Positions 32,778-41,786 of a stretch of DNA of 50,811 nt are shown here, in pieces; within the stretch, counting starts at the first letter, position 1; each line of letters begins with the position of its first letter. This stretch comes from Lysinibacillus_B sp036662795 (lineage in GTDB: Bacteria; Bacillota; Bacilli; Bacillales_A; Planococcaceae): positions 1-50,811 of the forward strand of contig NZ_JBAFWZ010000025.1 in NCBI RefSeq assembly GCF_036662795.1, written 5' to 3'. The position numbers and the translations under genes are program-made. The notes beneath the pieces were generated by a model. The model did not search any database. It saw only the letters and a list, made by a program, of their open reading frames with translations, and was not told the DNA's origin.

Positions 32778-34019
32778 TTATGCGTATAATGGATATTTGT
32801 CCGTTAATGCTTGGACACGTTGACGTGCTTCTTCTTTCACAGCCTCATCTTCTGGATTTTTTAGAACAGAAGCAATAATTTTACCAACTTCTGTTGCATC
32901 CTCTTCCTTAAAGCCACGTGTCGTAATTGCTGCAGTACCAACACGTACTCCAGATGTTACGAATGGAGATTCTGTATCGTAAGGAATTGTATTTTTATTC
33001 GTTGTAATCGCTACTTCATCTAGTAAGTGCTCTGCCACTTTACCTGTTAAACCTAAAGATTTTACATTTAGTAGTAATAAGTGGTTATCCGTACCACCTG
33101 ATACGATTTCAACGCCTTCTTCTATTAAACTAGCTGCTAATGCTTTAGCGTTTACTTTAATTTGTTTTGCATATTCTTTGAACTCAGGTTGAAGAGCTTC
33201 ACCGAATGCTACTGCTTTTGCAGCGATTACATGCATTAAAGGTCCTCCTTGAATACCAGGGAATACAGCTTTATTTAATTTTTGCTCCCATTCTTTTGAA
33301 GCAAGAATTAAACCACCACGTGGACCACGTAATGTTTTATGTGTAGTTGACGTCACGAAGTCAGCATAAGGAACTGGAGACATATGCTCACCAGCAGCTA
33401 CTAGACCAGCAATATGCGCCATATCTACCATTAAGTATGCGCCTACTTCGTCTGCAATCTCACGGAATTTTGCAAAGTCAATTTCACGTGGGTAAGCTGA
33501 AGCACCTGCAACGATACATTTCGGCTTGTTAGCGATTGCTTTTTCACGAACATCGTTATAGTCGATCACATGTGTATCTTCAGTTACACCGTATTCTACG
33601 AAGTTATATAATTCACCAGAGAAGTTTACTGGAGAACCGTGTGTTAAGTGACCGCCGTGCGATAAGTTCATACCTAGTACTGTGTCACCAGGCTTTAAAA
33701 TTGTGTGGTATACGGCCATGTTTGCTTGTGCACCTGAGTGAGGCTGAACGTTTGCATACTCTGCGCCGAATAATTCTTTTACACGATCACGTGCGATATC
33801 TTCTACAACGTCCACATGCTCACAGCCACCATAGTAGCGTTTACCAGGGTAACCTTCAGCGTATTTATTTGTTAAATATGAACCTTGTGCTTCCATTACC
33901 GCTTCCGTTACAAAGTTTTCAGAAGCAATTAATTCGATGTTTGAATTTTGACGTTTTTTCTCTGCTAAAATACCGTCTAAAACGGCTTTGTCTTGAAGAG
34001 CTAATTTTTCAAATGCCAT
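32778..34019 (-). CDS. glyA: Serine hydroxymethyltransferase
   Basis: 413 aa. PLP enzyme exchanging serine and glycine with tetrahydrofolate. TSTTHKTLRGPRGG carries the PLP Lys228; ASENFVTEAV, YAEGYPGKRYYGGCE and HSGAQANMAVY are all present. Follows ywlG after 13 bases. GGGGGA-type ribosome site. Full length with no oddities. Confidence 0.98.
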   Translation of the reverse strand: MAFEKLALQDKAVLDGILAEKKRQNSNIELIASENFVTEAVMEAQGSYLTNKYAEGYPGKRYYGGCEHVDVVEDIARDRVKELFGAEYANVQPHSGAQANMAVYHTILKPGDTVLGMNLSHGGHLTHGSPVNFSGELYNFVEYGVTEDTHVIDYNDVREKAIANKPKCIVAGASAYPREIDFAKFREIADEVGAYLMVDMAHIAGLVAAGEHMSPVPYADFVTSTTHKTLRGPRGGLILASKEWEQKLNKAVFPGIQGGPLMHVIAAKAVAFGEALQPEFKEYAKQIKVNAKALAASLIEEGVEIVSGGTDNHLLLLNVKSLGLTGKVAEHLLDEVAITTNKNTIPYDTESPFVTSGVRVGTAAITTRGFKEEDATEVGKIIASVLKNPEDEAVKEEARQRVQALTDKYPLYA

Positions 34020-34032
34020 AGTGTAAATCCCC

Positions 34033-34587
34033 CTAAATGTTTAGTGTATATTGTGCGCGTTCGCCACCAATTAGCTTAGGACGCGTCGTTGCTAACGTAA
34101 TAATCGCCTCACCAACTGTTTTCACAGATGTTCGGATTGGTACAGCTACTTCTTTTAAATGCATACCGATCATTGTTTGCCCGATATCAATTCCCGCATG
34201 TGCACGGATATTTTCTACTACAACTGGATGTGACATCTTTGTGTAAGCATAGGCTGACATCGCACCCCCAGCTGTACGAACTGGCGTGACAGTAACTGGC
34301 TCATACCGATAATATTCAGCCGCCTCTCGCTCGAGCGTTAAGGCACGATTAATATGCTCACAGCCTTGGAAAGCAATATATAATCCGTGTTTTTTCGAAA
34401 ATTTCGATAATAATTCATAGATAACCTCACCGACCTCCAATGTTCCTGAAGTTCCGATGCGTTGTCCGAGTACCTCTGAAGTAGAGCAACCAATAACTAA
34501 AAGCTGCTTCGGCTGAAACGTAACCTGCCTTTCAAACTCTTCTAGTAATTGATTAAGTTGACCTTTTATTGTTTCAATATACTCCAT
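34033..34587 (-). CDS. YwlG-family protein (UPF0340)
   Basis: 184 aa from ATG at 34587 (TTG at 34593 is possible; AGAGG lies 4 or 10 bases upstream). Matches UPF0340/YwlG by LVIGCSTSEVLGQRIGTSGTLEVGE, GCEHINRALTLERE and AHAGIDIGQTMIGMHLKEVAVP. Cytoplasmic, no membrane segment. Lies between rpiB and glyA as in B. subtilis, 8 and 13 bases apart, so one operon. Function not established. Confidence 0.88.
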   Translation of the reverse strand: MEYIETIKGQLNQLLEEFERQVTFQPKQLLVIGCSTSEVLGQRIGTSGTLEVGEVIYELLSKFSKKHGLYIAFQGCEHINRALTLEREAAEYYRYEPVTVTPVRTAGGAMSAYAYTKMSHPVVVENIRAHAGIDIGQTMIGMHLKEVAVPIRTSVKTVGEAIITLATTRPKLIGGERAQYTLNI

Positions 34588-34601
34588 TTTCAAATCGCCT
34601 C

Positions 34602-35039
34602 TTATTTTTCTAACTCGGATATTTTTTCGACACGACGAGTATGACGACCGCCCTCAAAATCTGTGTTTAACCAAGCTGCAACAATTTCTCTTGCAAGGCC
34701 AGGTCCAATCACACGTTCACCCATTGCTAATACATTGGAATCATTATGACAACGTGTTGCTTTTGCTGAAAATACATCATGCACTAACGCACAACGAATT
34801 CCTTTAAATTTGTTAGCCGCAATTGAAATACCTATACCTGTGCCGCAAATTAGAATCCCACGATCAAATTCACCCGCCGCTACTTTTTCTGCAACTGGAC
34901 GAGCATAGTCTGGATAATCTACTGACTCATTTGTTTGTGGACCAAAATCTTCATAGCTAATATTTAACTCATCTAAAAGAGCCATAATCTCCTTACGTAG
35001 GTTATTACCGCCGTGATCTGAAGAGATAGCGATTTTCAA
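34602..35039 (-). CDS. rpiB: Ribose-5-phosphate isomerase B / sugar isomerase
   Basis: 145 aa from TTG at 35039, with AGAGGG seven bases upstream; a frame to 35069 starts too early for the family. LKIAISSDHGGNNLRKEI at the start, GILICGTGIGISIAANKFKGIRCALVHD with the active Cys, and RCHNDSNVLAMGERVIG. Interconverts ribose 5-phosphate and ribulose 5-phosphate. First gene of the rpiB-ywlG-glyA operon. Confidence 0.93.
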   Translation of the reverse strand: MKIAISSDHGGNNLRKEIMALLDELNISYEDFGPQTNESVDYPDYARPVAEKVAAGEFDRGILICGTGIGISIAANKFKGIRCALVHDVFSAKATRCHNDSNVLAMGERVIGPGLAREIVAAWLNTDFEGGRHTRRVEKISELEK

Positions 35040-35288
35040 TGAAATTCCCTCTTTTCGAAATATAATCATACATAGTGTAACATTAATTGGACTATAAAAA
35101 AATCTTTTTTAGGCTTTTTCATAATTATACTGAACAAAACACGAATATTAAATCATTAAAAGGCTAAAAACGTTCGACAATATTGCCGTATCCTCCATAT
35201 TTTTTATAGTATTCGTTTATTTTTTCGTCAATTGAATCTATTCAACCTTTACCGACTACTCTAAAAAAGAGTGAGCAATATTTCAACT

Positions 35289-35413
35289 GGCAAGCCCCGC
35301 CACTTCGCTTTTCGTGGGCGAGCGCCGAGCCTCCTCGAATTTGCACGTGTGCAAATTCTGTGGGGTCTCGTCTGTCTCGCTTTCCCACAGAAGTCTACGT
35401 GGCGGGGCTTGCC
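35289..35413 (-). repeat. Hairpin element L (inverted-repeat element)
   Basis: GGCAAGCCCCGCCAC (35289-35303) pairs perfectly with GTGGCGGGGCTTGCC (35399-35413). Inside are TTCTGTGGG (35356-35364) with CCCACAGAA (35384-35392) and the palindrome TTTGCACGTGTGCAAA. Read on the minus strand it shares GGGAAAGCG, GAGACCCC, CGAGGAGGCTC and CGCCC blocks, in the same order, with element R. GC-rich against an AT-rich background. Confidence 0.85.
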
Positions 35414-35558
35414 TAATATTACAATTCTAAATGAGAAAATTTAAAAATACTTGTTTCCTAAATTCCCCTTTTACTTCCTGATTTTATAGAGTCTATATTT
35501 AGAGATAAAACTCTTTACGGATATTATTATTCATTTAGATTTGTAAAGGGTGGATGTT

Positions 35559-35687
35559 CGTTGATTGGAGTGAAAGGCGGCGACTCCAGCGGGAAAGCGG
35601 AGTGTTGAGACCCCGCAGGAGCACCTGGCGACGAGGAGGCTCAACGCTTCGCCCGCGGAAAGCGACCGCCTGAAACGGAAATCAGCG
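35559..35687 (+). repeat. Hairpin element R (inverted-repeat element)
   Basis: Outer stem CGTTGATT (35559-35566) with AATCAGCG (35680-35687), next AGGCGG (35575-35580) with CCGCCT (35666-35671), inner CTCC-A-GCGGG (35584-35593) with CCCGC-A-GGAG (35612-35621). It is the same family as element L in opposite orientation. From memory, elements with the GACCCCGCAGGAG/GAGGAGGCTC pattern are common between genes in Bacillaceae. The whole 35040-35776 gap holds no gene. Confidence 0.85.
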
Positions 35688-35776
35688 ATTTACTTTTAAA
35701 ACAGAACTTAATTAGAATTTTACGGATGTAAGTTTACTCATTTTTTTAGATTATTTTGGATATCATCAAAAAAATA

Positions 35777-36994
35777 TCACCAATTATTATTCTTATATTT
35801 AAAGTAGTAGTTCACCTGGCGGGCAAACATATATAATTTTCGTTTAAAATGTTTATCTTTTTTATAAAACAATGGATTTCCGAATTTACGTTGGCGAAGT
35901 AAACGACGAATTTCCTGCTGTACTTCCTTATTCCCAACAAACTTCTTTAAAACAATTTTCGGCACAACAGTAAATAAATAATCTTCTTTTAAATAAGTTA
36001 GCTCCTTCTCTTTTCCGTAAATCAAGTCATCCACAAAATAACGTGCCATATTATGACCTGTTTGGGTTGTATAATAGCTCGAACGACCTTGACGAATATT
36101 TACTTCAAATAGCTTATATTTCCCATCACGCTCATCATATTTAATATCGAAATTTGCAAAGCCTGTATAACCAACATGCTCTAAAAATCCTTGCAGCTTT
36201 TTCATCATTTCCTCATTATAAGATGTCATTACTGCTGTATAATTCCCAATCGCGGTTGGTGTATGCTCCTGCAGCACGACTCTTGCAAAGGTTACAAGCT
36301 GAACCTCTCCACGGGAGCTAACATACACAACCGAATCCCACATGTATGTATCATCGCCCGGAATGTAATCTTGGATAATGAGCTCGTCCGAATAACCACT
36401 CTCTTTAATCATATGAATAACACGGTTTAATTCTTCGAGTGTGTTCACTTTATACACTTTCTGCTGACCAGCAAATTTCCGTTCATTATACATAATCCCA
36501 TTACTTGGCTTTACAATGACTGGATAGACCATCTCTTCATCAAAGTCTGACTGAGATTCACAGCTATAAAAATATGTTGTTGGAGTATCTACTCCTAATT
36601 CTTCACATAGCTTGTAAAAATTCGATTTAATTTGAAGCTTATTCATGATCTCTTCTGAAATATAGTTAAATACGAAATGCTCTCGTAATATTTCTGCATT
36701 TTCAATAATTAATCGTACATATAAATCATTTGTACCAATTAAAAGAAGCTTCTTGTTAGGCTCCTTATACTTATCGGCTACCTTTATTAAAACAGACGCG
36801 AATTTTTCCGGATCCGATATTTCATCAAAATACTCGATGACCTTCGGAATTGTACTTAACTTTGTGAATGGTAGGGGTGCCTTCCCTACTAAGATTGGCC
36901 TAATACCATATTCCTCATGAAAGGAAATGGTCATCGTATATGCATTTATATCAGTTCCAACGATTATTGGAATGAATGGATAATTGTCACCCAT
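35777..36994 (-). CDS. ATP-grasp carboxylate-amine ligase
   Basis: 405 aa with AGGAGG before ATG. N-terminal pre-ATP-grasp fold FIPIIVGTDINAYTMTISFHEEYGI (about 7-31), central ATP-grasp with VIVKPSNG (ATP lysine), IIQDYIPGDDTYMW, and GFANFDIKYDERDGKYKLFEVNIRQGRS as the metal-binding Asp/Glu/Asn end. The C-terminal 60 residues are very basic (KKDKHFKRKLYMFARQ). It joins a carboxyl group to an amine using ATP; the substrate is not shown. The N-terminal pattern resembles D-aspartate ligase Asl of Enterococcus, so wall cross-bridge synthesis is a reasonable guess. Not part of this locus in B. subtilis. Confidence 0.8.
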   Translation of the reverse strand: MGDNYPFIPIIVGTDINAYTMTISFHEEYGIRPILVGKAPLPFTKLSTIPKVIEYFDEISDPEKFASVLIKVADKYKEPNKKLLLIGTNDLYVRLIIENAEILREHFVFNYISEEIMNKLQIKSNFYKLCEELGVDTPTTYFYSCESQSDFDEEMVYPVIVKPSNGIMYNERKFAGQQKVYKVNTLEELNRVIHMIKESGYSDELIIQDYIPGDDTYMWDSVVYVSSRGEVQLVTFARVVLQEHTPTAIGNYTAVMTSYNEEMMKKLQGFLEHVGYTGFANFDIKYDERDGKYKLFEVNIRQGRSSYYTTQTGHNMARYFVDDLIYGKEKELTYLKEDYLFTVVPKIVLKKFVGNKEVQQEIRRLLRQRKFGNPLFYKKDKHFKRKLYMFARQVNYYFKYKNNNW

Positions 36995-37128
36995 AAGTCC
37001 TCCTACTTTTTGCTTGTTGTTTAAAATGTCGTAATGCTTGCCTCACTAGCAATTATACTAGCCAAACCATTAAGAAAACGCGATGACAAGTATTTGCCAC
37101 CACGTTCTTATTCTAACATTATTTATTC

Positions 37129-38415
37129 CTAGCGTTCAAATCGACGAATTACTTTATGCAATTCATCGGACTGCTGCTGTAAATGCTGCGATAGCTTTTC
37201 TATTTGATCGATAGAATACGCCTGCTCTGTCGCTGCACCACTAACCTCCTGTGCACTCGCCGATGTTTCTTGCGTAATCGCTGCAACTTCCTGCGATTGA
37301 CGTGCAGTCGTTTCAATATTGTGCATTTGCTTTTCTACAAGCTTAGAAATATCTACAACGGCATTCGCCATGCCATGTACATTATTAGCCATGCCTTCAA
37401 CTGCAGCGGTTGTTTCTGATACGCGATTCGATTCACTTACTGCATACGTAACCTGTTCATTCATTTGCTTTACAACAACATTAACATTGTTTTGAATCGT
37501 TTGAATTAAAGCTGTAATGCCGTTAACCGCATTTGCACTTTCATCCGCTAATTTACGCACCTCTTCGGCCACAACAGCGAAGCCTTTTCCATGTTCCCCT
37601 GCGCGTGCAGCTTCAATCGATGCATTCAGCGCTAATAAGTTCGTTTGTGCAGCAATATCACCCACAAGCCCAATAATACGTTCAACCTGTTGAGCATTAT
37701 TTTCAAGCTCTTTAATATTTTCTAACGCTTGCTCATTGCCCTTTGCAATTTTACGGATACTCTCTACTAAACTTTGAATCGCATCTGTTGTTTCCGTTAA
37801 ATTTTCAATAATATAATGAGATTGCGTTGCAGAGTTTAATGCAAGATCATTTACTTCCGTTGCTAGTATTCGTACATCTTCAATTGCCTCTACCGTGTCC
37901 TGTACTGCAGTTGCAGAAATGTCTGATCCTCTCGAAATTTGACTTACAGTACCCGCAATACTTTCCGATTGCTTGGATGCTGCCGCAGTTTGGTCTGATA
38001 AATTTTGAATCGTACTATTCGTTGTATGAAAATTATCCTCAATTCCGTCTACCATTTTGCGTAAATTCGTCAGCATTAGTTGGAACGCCTCCGCTACCGA
38101 ACGAATTTCATCATTTGTTCGAGGCATATTGACATCCTGCCCGATATTTCCTTCTGCTACACGCGTTGCCGTCTCCTCAAGCTGCTGTAGAGGACGAACA
38201 AGGACAATACTAAAAATAGCTGCTAAAATACAAGACCACGTAATGCCTAATCCGTATGTAATCACTTCAAATAATTTTCGGTCTACCCCTGCAAAAAAAG
38301 TAGGTTGTATAAATTCAATAAATACAAAGCTAACCGAGTATGTTATCAGGGCTAAAACACCAACAAATAATATTAATTTTCTGCGTAAGTTAAATGCTTT
38401 CCTACTAGATTTCAT
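37129..38415 (-). CDS. Methyl-accepting chemotaxis protein
   Basis: 428 aa. Two membrane helices (about 12-35 and 48-70) with almost no outer loop, a HAMP domain (about 70-125, LVRPLQQLEETATRVAEGNIG) and a long signalling coiled coil with the hairpin tip ERIIGLVGDIAAQTNLLALNASIEAARAGEHGKGFAVVAEEVRKLAD. It should pass signals to CheA/CheW. With so small an outer domain it probably senses the membrane or an inner signal. Its ATG overlaps the ywlE stop by three bases, so the two are co-translated; this pairing is not in B. subtilis. Confidence 0.93.
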   Translation of the reverse strand: MKSSRKAFNLRRKLILFVGVLALITYSVSFVFIEFIQPTFFAGVDRKLFEVITYGLGITWSCILAAIFSIVLVRPLQQLEETATRVAEGNIGQDVNMPRTNDEIRSVAEAFQLMLTNLRKMVDGIEDNFHTTNSTIQNLSDQTAAASKQSESIAGTVSQISRGSDISATAVQDTVEAIEDVRILATEVNDLALNSATQSHYIIENLTETTDAIQSLVESIRKIAKGNEQALENIKELENNAQQVERIIGLVGDIAAQTNLLALNASIEAARAGEHGKGFAVVAEEVRKLADESANAVNGITALIQTIQNNVNVVVKQMNEQVTYAVSESNRVSETTAAVEGMANNVHGMANAVVDISKLVEKQMHNIETTARQSQEVAAITQETSASAQEVSGAATEQAYSIDQIEKLSQHLQQQSDELHKVIRRFER

Positions 38416-38864
38416 TCTTTTGGTAACCCCTCTCTATATTTAATTTCTAGTTCTTCTATCAGTCGTTTTAATTCTTGATACGTTTGCTTATAAAGATTGA
38501 GGTCTCCGCCAAATGGATCGAATACATCTTGTCCACTATATGGCGTAACATATTCCTTTAATGTAAAGGTTTTATTTTGAGCTTGAGAAAAAAATCGTAA
38601 TACCATATCCTTATGTGCACTTGTCATCGTTAATATTACATCTGCCCATTCAATATCCTGCTGATTGATTCCCTTGGAAACATGATTATGTTGAATATTT
38701 TCTTCTGCAAGCACCGCCCTTGCATTCTCTGATATCTCTCCGCCCTCGAGTGCATAAATACCTGCCGAACGCACCTCAACATTAGGCAGCTGTTTATTCT
38801 TTAAAATTGCCTCTGCCATTGGACTTCTGCAAGTATTCCCTGTACATACAAAATAAATATTCAT
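38412..38864 (-). CDS. ywlE: Protein-arginine phosphatase YwlE
   Basis: 150 aa from ATG at 38864 with GGAGAG eight bases upstream; a frame to 38906 lacks support. A low-molecular-weight phosphatase fold: C7-T-G-N-T-C-R13 is the P-loop, and Thr11 is the residue known to give preference for phospho-arginine. The second half holds DPFGGDLNLY with the general acid Asp. It should reverse McsB arginine phosphorylation. Neighbours rpiB and ywlC match B. subtilis apart from the two inserted genes. Confidence 0.93.
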   Translation of the reverse strand: MNIYFVCTGNTCRSPMAEAILKNKQLPNVEVRSAGIYALEGGEISENARAVLAEENIQHNHVSKGINQQDIEWADVILTMTSAHKDMVLRFFSQAQNKTFTLKEYVTPYSGQDVFDPFGGDLNLYKQTYQELKRLIEELEIKYREGLPKE

Positions 38865-39172
38865 CGATCTATCTCTCCATATCCATTTGTCGTTTATTTC
38901 TTGCAAATTCCCTATCTAAACTAAAAATATACACGTAATAATCACGAAATATACTACTTTTAAGCATGTATTTGTAATCTAGCATATCAAATTTAATAAT
39001 AGAATAAAAGTAAAGATATCATATATTTGAAAGTAAAAAGAACTATATACCAAACTCTAATTGTTACAAAAGATAATAATATATACTAAAAAATAACATT
39101 ATAAATCATTTAAATTATGAAACTACCATTATAGTATAAAAAAACTCCACAAATATCGTGAAGTTTTCGCTT
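38865..39172. other. AT-rich gap between ywlE and the threonylcarbamoyl-AMP synthase gene
   Basis: About 308 bases, strongly A+T-rich, no gene seen. It holds the tsaC/sua5 terminator at 39137-39165 and must hold the ywlE promoter; no clear -35/-10 pair stands out. The mntP-like ywlD gene found here in B. subtilis is absent. Confidence 0.6.
39137..39165 (-). terminator. Terminator of the Sua5 gene
   Basis: AACTCCAC (39143-39150) pairs with GTGAAGTT (39158-39165), with one G-T; the minus-strand tail is TTTTTTT. Eight bases past the stop. Confidence 0.8.
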
Positions 39173-40210
39173 TTATTTTTTGTTGTTATACCATTTATCG
39201 CCGGCAGCTTTTTCGAGACGGTTCATAATGGCCACGCCTACACCTTTTTTATATGTAGCCCTTGCTAAAATAATGGTTGCATCTGTTTTATCACAAGCAC
39301 GCAACGCATCATATAAGTACACGCCCATTTGTTGCTGTTCGTTCTCATCACCAAGAGTAAAGAAATAATTTGCTCCGCACTGTTCATAGCCATCTGGTGC
39401 AAGCAATGCTACTGTATGACCTTCCGCCTGCAGTCTAGCAATCGCCTCGTATAAATTTGTGCTGTCATCGATCAGATAAACCGGTGCTTCAGGTGCATAG
39501 TGGGTATATTTCATGCCAGGTGCTTTTGGAGTCTTTTCTTCCTTTTGCTCTTGTAACGTCGGCTGTGCAACCCGACCGATGACTTCCTCTAGCATCTCCT
39601 TCGTCACACCACCTGGGCGTAAAATGACAGGCGTCTCTGTTGTTACATCAAGTACAGTGGACTCTAAGCCTATCCCCGTTGTGCCACCGTCTATTATACA
39701 CGGGATACGTCCATCCATATCTTCTTTCACATGAAATGCCTTCGTTGGACTCGGTTTTCCACTTCGATTGGCACTAGGCGCTGCTAATGGTTTTTTTAAA
39801 GTCCGTAATAAAGTAAGTGCTACTGGATGATCTGGCATTCTTATTCCGACCGTATTTAAGCCCGCTGTGACACTTGGAGCTACGACCCCATCCTTTGCCT
39901 TCATAACGATCGTAAGCGGTCCCGGCCAAAATTTTTCCATGCATTTTTTGGCTACTTCGGGAATATACTCTATATAAGTAGGTATTTCTTCAACATTTCC
40001 GATATGAACAATTAACGGGTTATCAGAAGGACGGTCTTTCGCTTCAAAAATTTTCCTTATCGCACTCTCATCTGTAGCAACTGCCCCTAAGCCATAAACT
40101 GTTTCTGTTGGAAAGGCAACTAACTCACCTCTGTTTAAGTAATCCACAGCTTGTGAATAAATTTCTGAATTATTCACACAATTATCCACGGTTAATAGTA
40201 GCGTTTTCAT
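39173..40210 (-). CDS. ywlC: Threonylcarbamoyl-AMP synthase, Sua5 type (YwlC)
   Basis: 345 aa, so the long Sua5 form. Makes threonylcarbamoyl-AMP from threonine, bicarbonate and ATP for the t6A37 modification of tRNA. YrdC domain (about 15-205): GELVAFPTETVYGLGA, KDRPSDNPLIVHI, AAPSANRSGKPSPT, RPGGVT. Linker, then the C-terminal Sua5 domain (about 235-345) starting APGMKYTHYAPEAPVYL. AAAGGAG precedes ATG. Confidence 0.95.
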   Translation of the reverse strand: MKTLLLTVDNCVNNSEIYSQAVDYLNRGELVAFPTETVYGLGAVATDESAIRKIFEAKDRPSDNPLIVHIGNVEEIPTYIEYIPEVAKKCMEKFWPGPLTIVMKAKDGVVAPSVTAGLNTVGIRMPDHPVALTLLRTLKKPLAAPSANRSGKPSPTKAFHVKEDMDGRIPCIIDGGTTGIGLESTVLDVTTETPVILRPGGVTKEMLEEVIGRVAQPTLQEQKEEKTPKAPGMKYTHYAPEAPVYLIDDSTNLYEAIARLQAEGHTVALLAPDGYEQCGANYFFTLGDENEQQQMGVYLYDALRACDKTDATIILARATYKKGVGVAIMNRLEKAAGDKWYNNKK

Positions 40211-40311
40211 CGTTTCACTCCTTTATTTCTAACAATTCTTTCTAGTAATCCACAATTTGTTAATAACTTCGAAGAAATTGTGTATAAGTTTTCAGAAAAT
40301 GTGCACAACTC

Positions 40312-40878
40312 CTACGACCATAATCCCTTAAACCAATCCCAAAGCACAAAGCGTACTTCTTCCTCTTCCTGCTCTTCTTCCTCTTCTGGTTCCTTGCAAA
40401 TACTAGGAAATATTGAACAAAAGAAATTATCTCCACGTCCATTCCCGATTTTCAAAACGATCGAATTGTAAGAATCTTGTGGATAAAAAGAGTTCAAATA
40501 GAGTTTCGGTGGAATTAAGTTATCCCCAATCGACACACTCACATCTAATTGTGGATAATCTTTTTCCACTAAGCTGCTTACTTCATTATAGACATCGGAA
40601 TCTTTAATCTCATTCCGTTCATATTGCATTAGGATTGGCTCGAGCGAATTTAAGCTTTCTGCAACTTCCTGCTTGATTTGCTGATCCTTATCCGTATTAC
40701 TATTAGCAATAACACGTATTTTGACTGAGTCCTCTTCTACTACTCTAGTTGCCTCAGCAACTTCTACAATAGTCGGTACTAATAGAACGATACAATATAA
40801 GGCAAGTCCACTGGCTAATAGTTTAATCACTGCAAAGAATATATTTGGCTTTCTAACAATCTCGTAATCACGTAACAT
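40312..40878 (-). CDS. spoIIR: Stage II sporulation protein R
   Basis: 188 aa. The signal made in the forespore that triggers pro-sigma-E processing by SpoIIGA across the septum. One signal-type membrane helix (about 14-37) followed by SVKIRVIANSNTDKDQQIKQEV, the SpoIIR core, and GRGDNFFCSIFPSIC near residue 147, the cysteine-bearing end motif. An acidic tract (Glu-rich, about 163-174) precedes the last residues. AAGGAGGG seven bases before ATG lies in a hairpin arm. Same locus as B. subtilis, next to prmC. Confidence 0.93.
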   Translation of the reverse strand: MLRDYEIVRKPNIFFAVIKLLASGLALYCIVLLVPTIVEVAEATRVVEEDSVKIRVIANSNTDKDQQIKQEVAESLNSLEPILMQYERNEIKDSDVYNEVSSLVEKDYPQLDVSVSIGDNLIPPKLYLNSFYPQDSYNSIVLKIGNGRGDNFFCSIFPSICKEPEEEEEQEEEEVRFVLWDWFKGLWS

Positions 40879-40886
40879 ATAAATCC

Positions 40887-40914
40887 CTCCTTGCCACCTA
40901 TCATTGACAAGGAG
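40887..40914 (-). promoter_or_regulatory. Hairpin covering the spoIIR ribosome site
   Basis: On the minus strand CTCCTTG (40914-40908) pairs perfectly with CAAGGAG (40893-40887), loop 14. The 3' arm is the Shine-Dalgarno sequence of spoIIR. Confidence 0.6.
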
Positions 40915-40922
40915 TTTCTATT

Positions 40923-41786
40923 TTATTCCGTTATTTCACAAAAAACGATTCTATCTTTTCCATTTATATCTTTTAGCACTTCTACATGGGCTTTTGGAAA
41001 GTACTGCTGAAAATAAGTTTTTACCGCTTGTCCTTGCTTATAGCCAATTTCGACTGCAATAAAGGCCGGCTTATTCATTAGTGTCGGTAAACTTTCAGCC
41101 AACTTTCGATATAGAATAAGTCCATCCTCTTCTGCAAAAAGTGCCGAATGTGGTTCATGCGCTAGCACGACCTCTGACATTTCTGCTGCCTCGTCAAATG
41201 CTATATACGGCGGATTAGATAAAACAACATCCCATTTTTCATTTGAAATTGGCTCCGTTAAATCACCTAAACGAAAATCGATATTGGCTTGTAGACTGGC
41301 AGCATTTATTCTAGCCTTTTCTAACGCTACTTGGGAAATATCTGTTGCAGTTACGCTCGCCTCTGCCCATTCCTTTTTCATTGTAATCGCAATCGCACCA
41401 CTACCAGTACCAATATCTGCAAGCTTAATCGGCGCATGTTCACCGAATATTTTTTTCATAGATTGCAGTGCACAGACGATTAATTCCTCTGTTTCAGGTC
41501 GTGGAATTAAAACGGATTCGTCAACTTGAAACGTGCGCCCGTAAAATTCCTCTTCCTCTGTTATATATTGAATTGGCTTCCCATTCCCATGCGCTTCGAT
41601 GTACAGATGGAATGTTGTTAATTGCTCTTCTGTAAGTGTCTCCTGCATACGCATCATGAGCCCTGAGTAATTCGTCCCCAAAATGTGCTGCAGTAAGAGT
41701 CTTGCTGCATTTTCATCGCGACCTTTATCCACTAAAAAAGAAGAAGCCCCATTTAGGGCCTCAAAAATTGTTTTACGCTCTGTCAT
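40923..41786 (-). CDS. prmC: Release-factor glutamine methyltransferase
   Basis: 287 aa. Methylates the GGQ glutamine of release factors with SAM. ADIGTGSGAIAI (about 123-134) is the SAM site; NPPY (191-194) is the catalytic motif; ESVLIPRPETEEL leads the domain. Its ATG lies inside the 3' end of prfA (14-base overlap), so the enzyme and its substrate are made together. Confidence 0.96.
   Translation of the reverse strand: MTERKTIFEALNGASSFLVDKGRDENAARLLLQHILGTNYSGLMMRMQETLTEEQLTTFHLYIEAHGNGKPIQYITEEEEFYGRTFQVDESVLIPRPETEELIVCALQSMKKIFGEHAPIKLADIGTGSGAIAITMKKEWAEASVTATDISQVALEKARINAASLQANIDFRLGDLTEPISNEKWDVVLSNPPYIAFDEAAEMSEVVLAHEPHSALFAEEDGLILYRKLAESLPTLMNKPAFIAVEIGYKQGQAVKTYFQQYFPKAHVEVLKDINGKDRIVFCEITE

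Noticed and set aside
33536..34021. 161-codon plus-strand ORF
   Set aside because: It is the antisense shadow of glyA.
34020..34032. Riboswitch before glyA
   Set aside because: Only 13 bases separate glyA from ywlG; there is no room for one.
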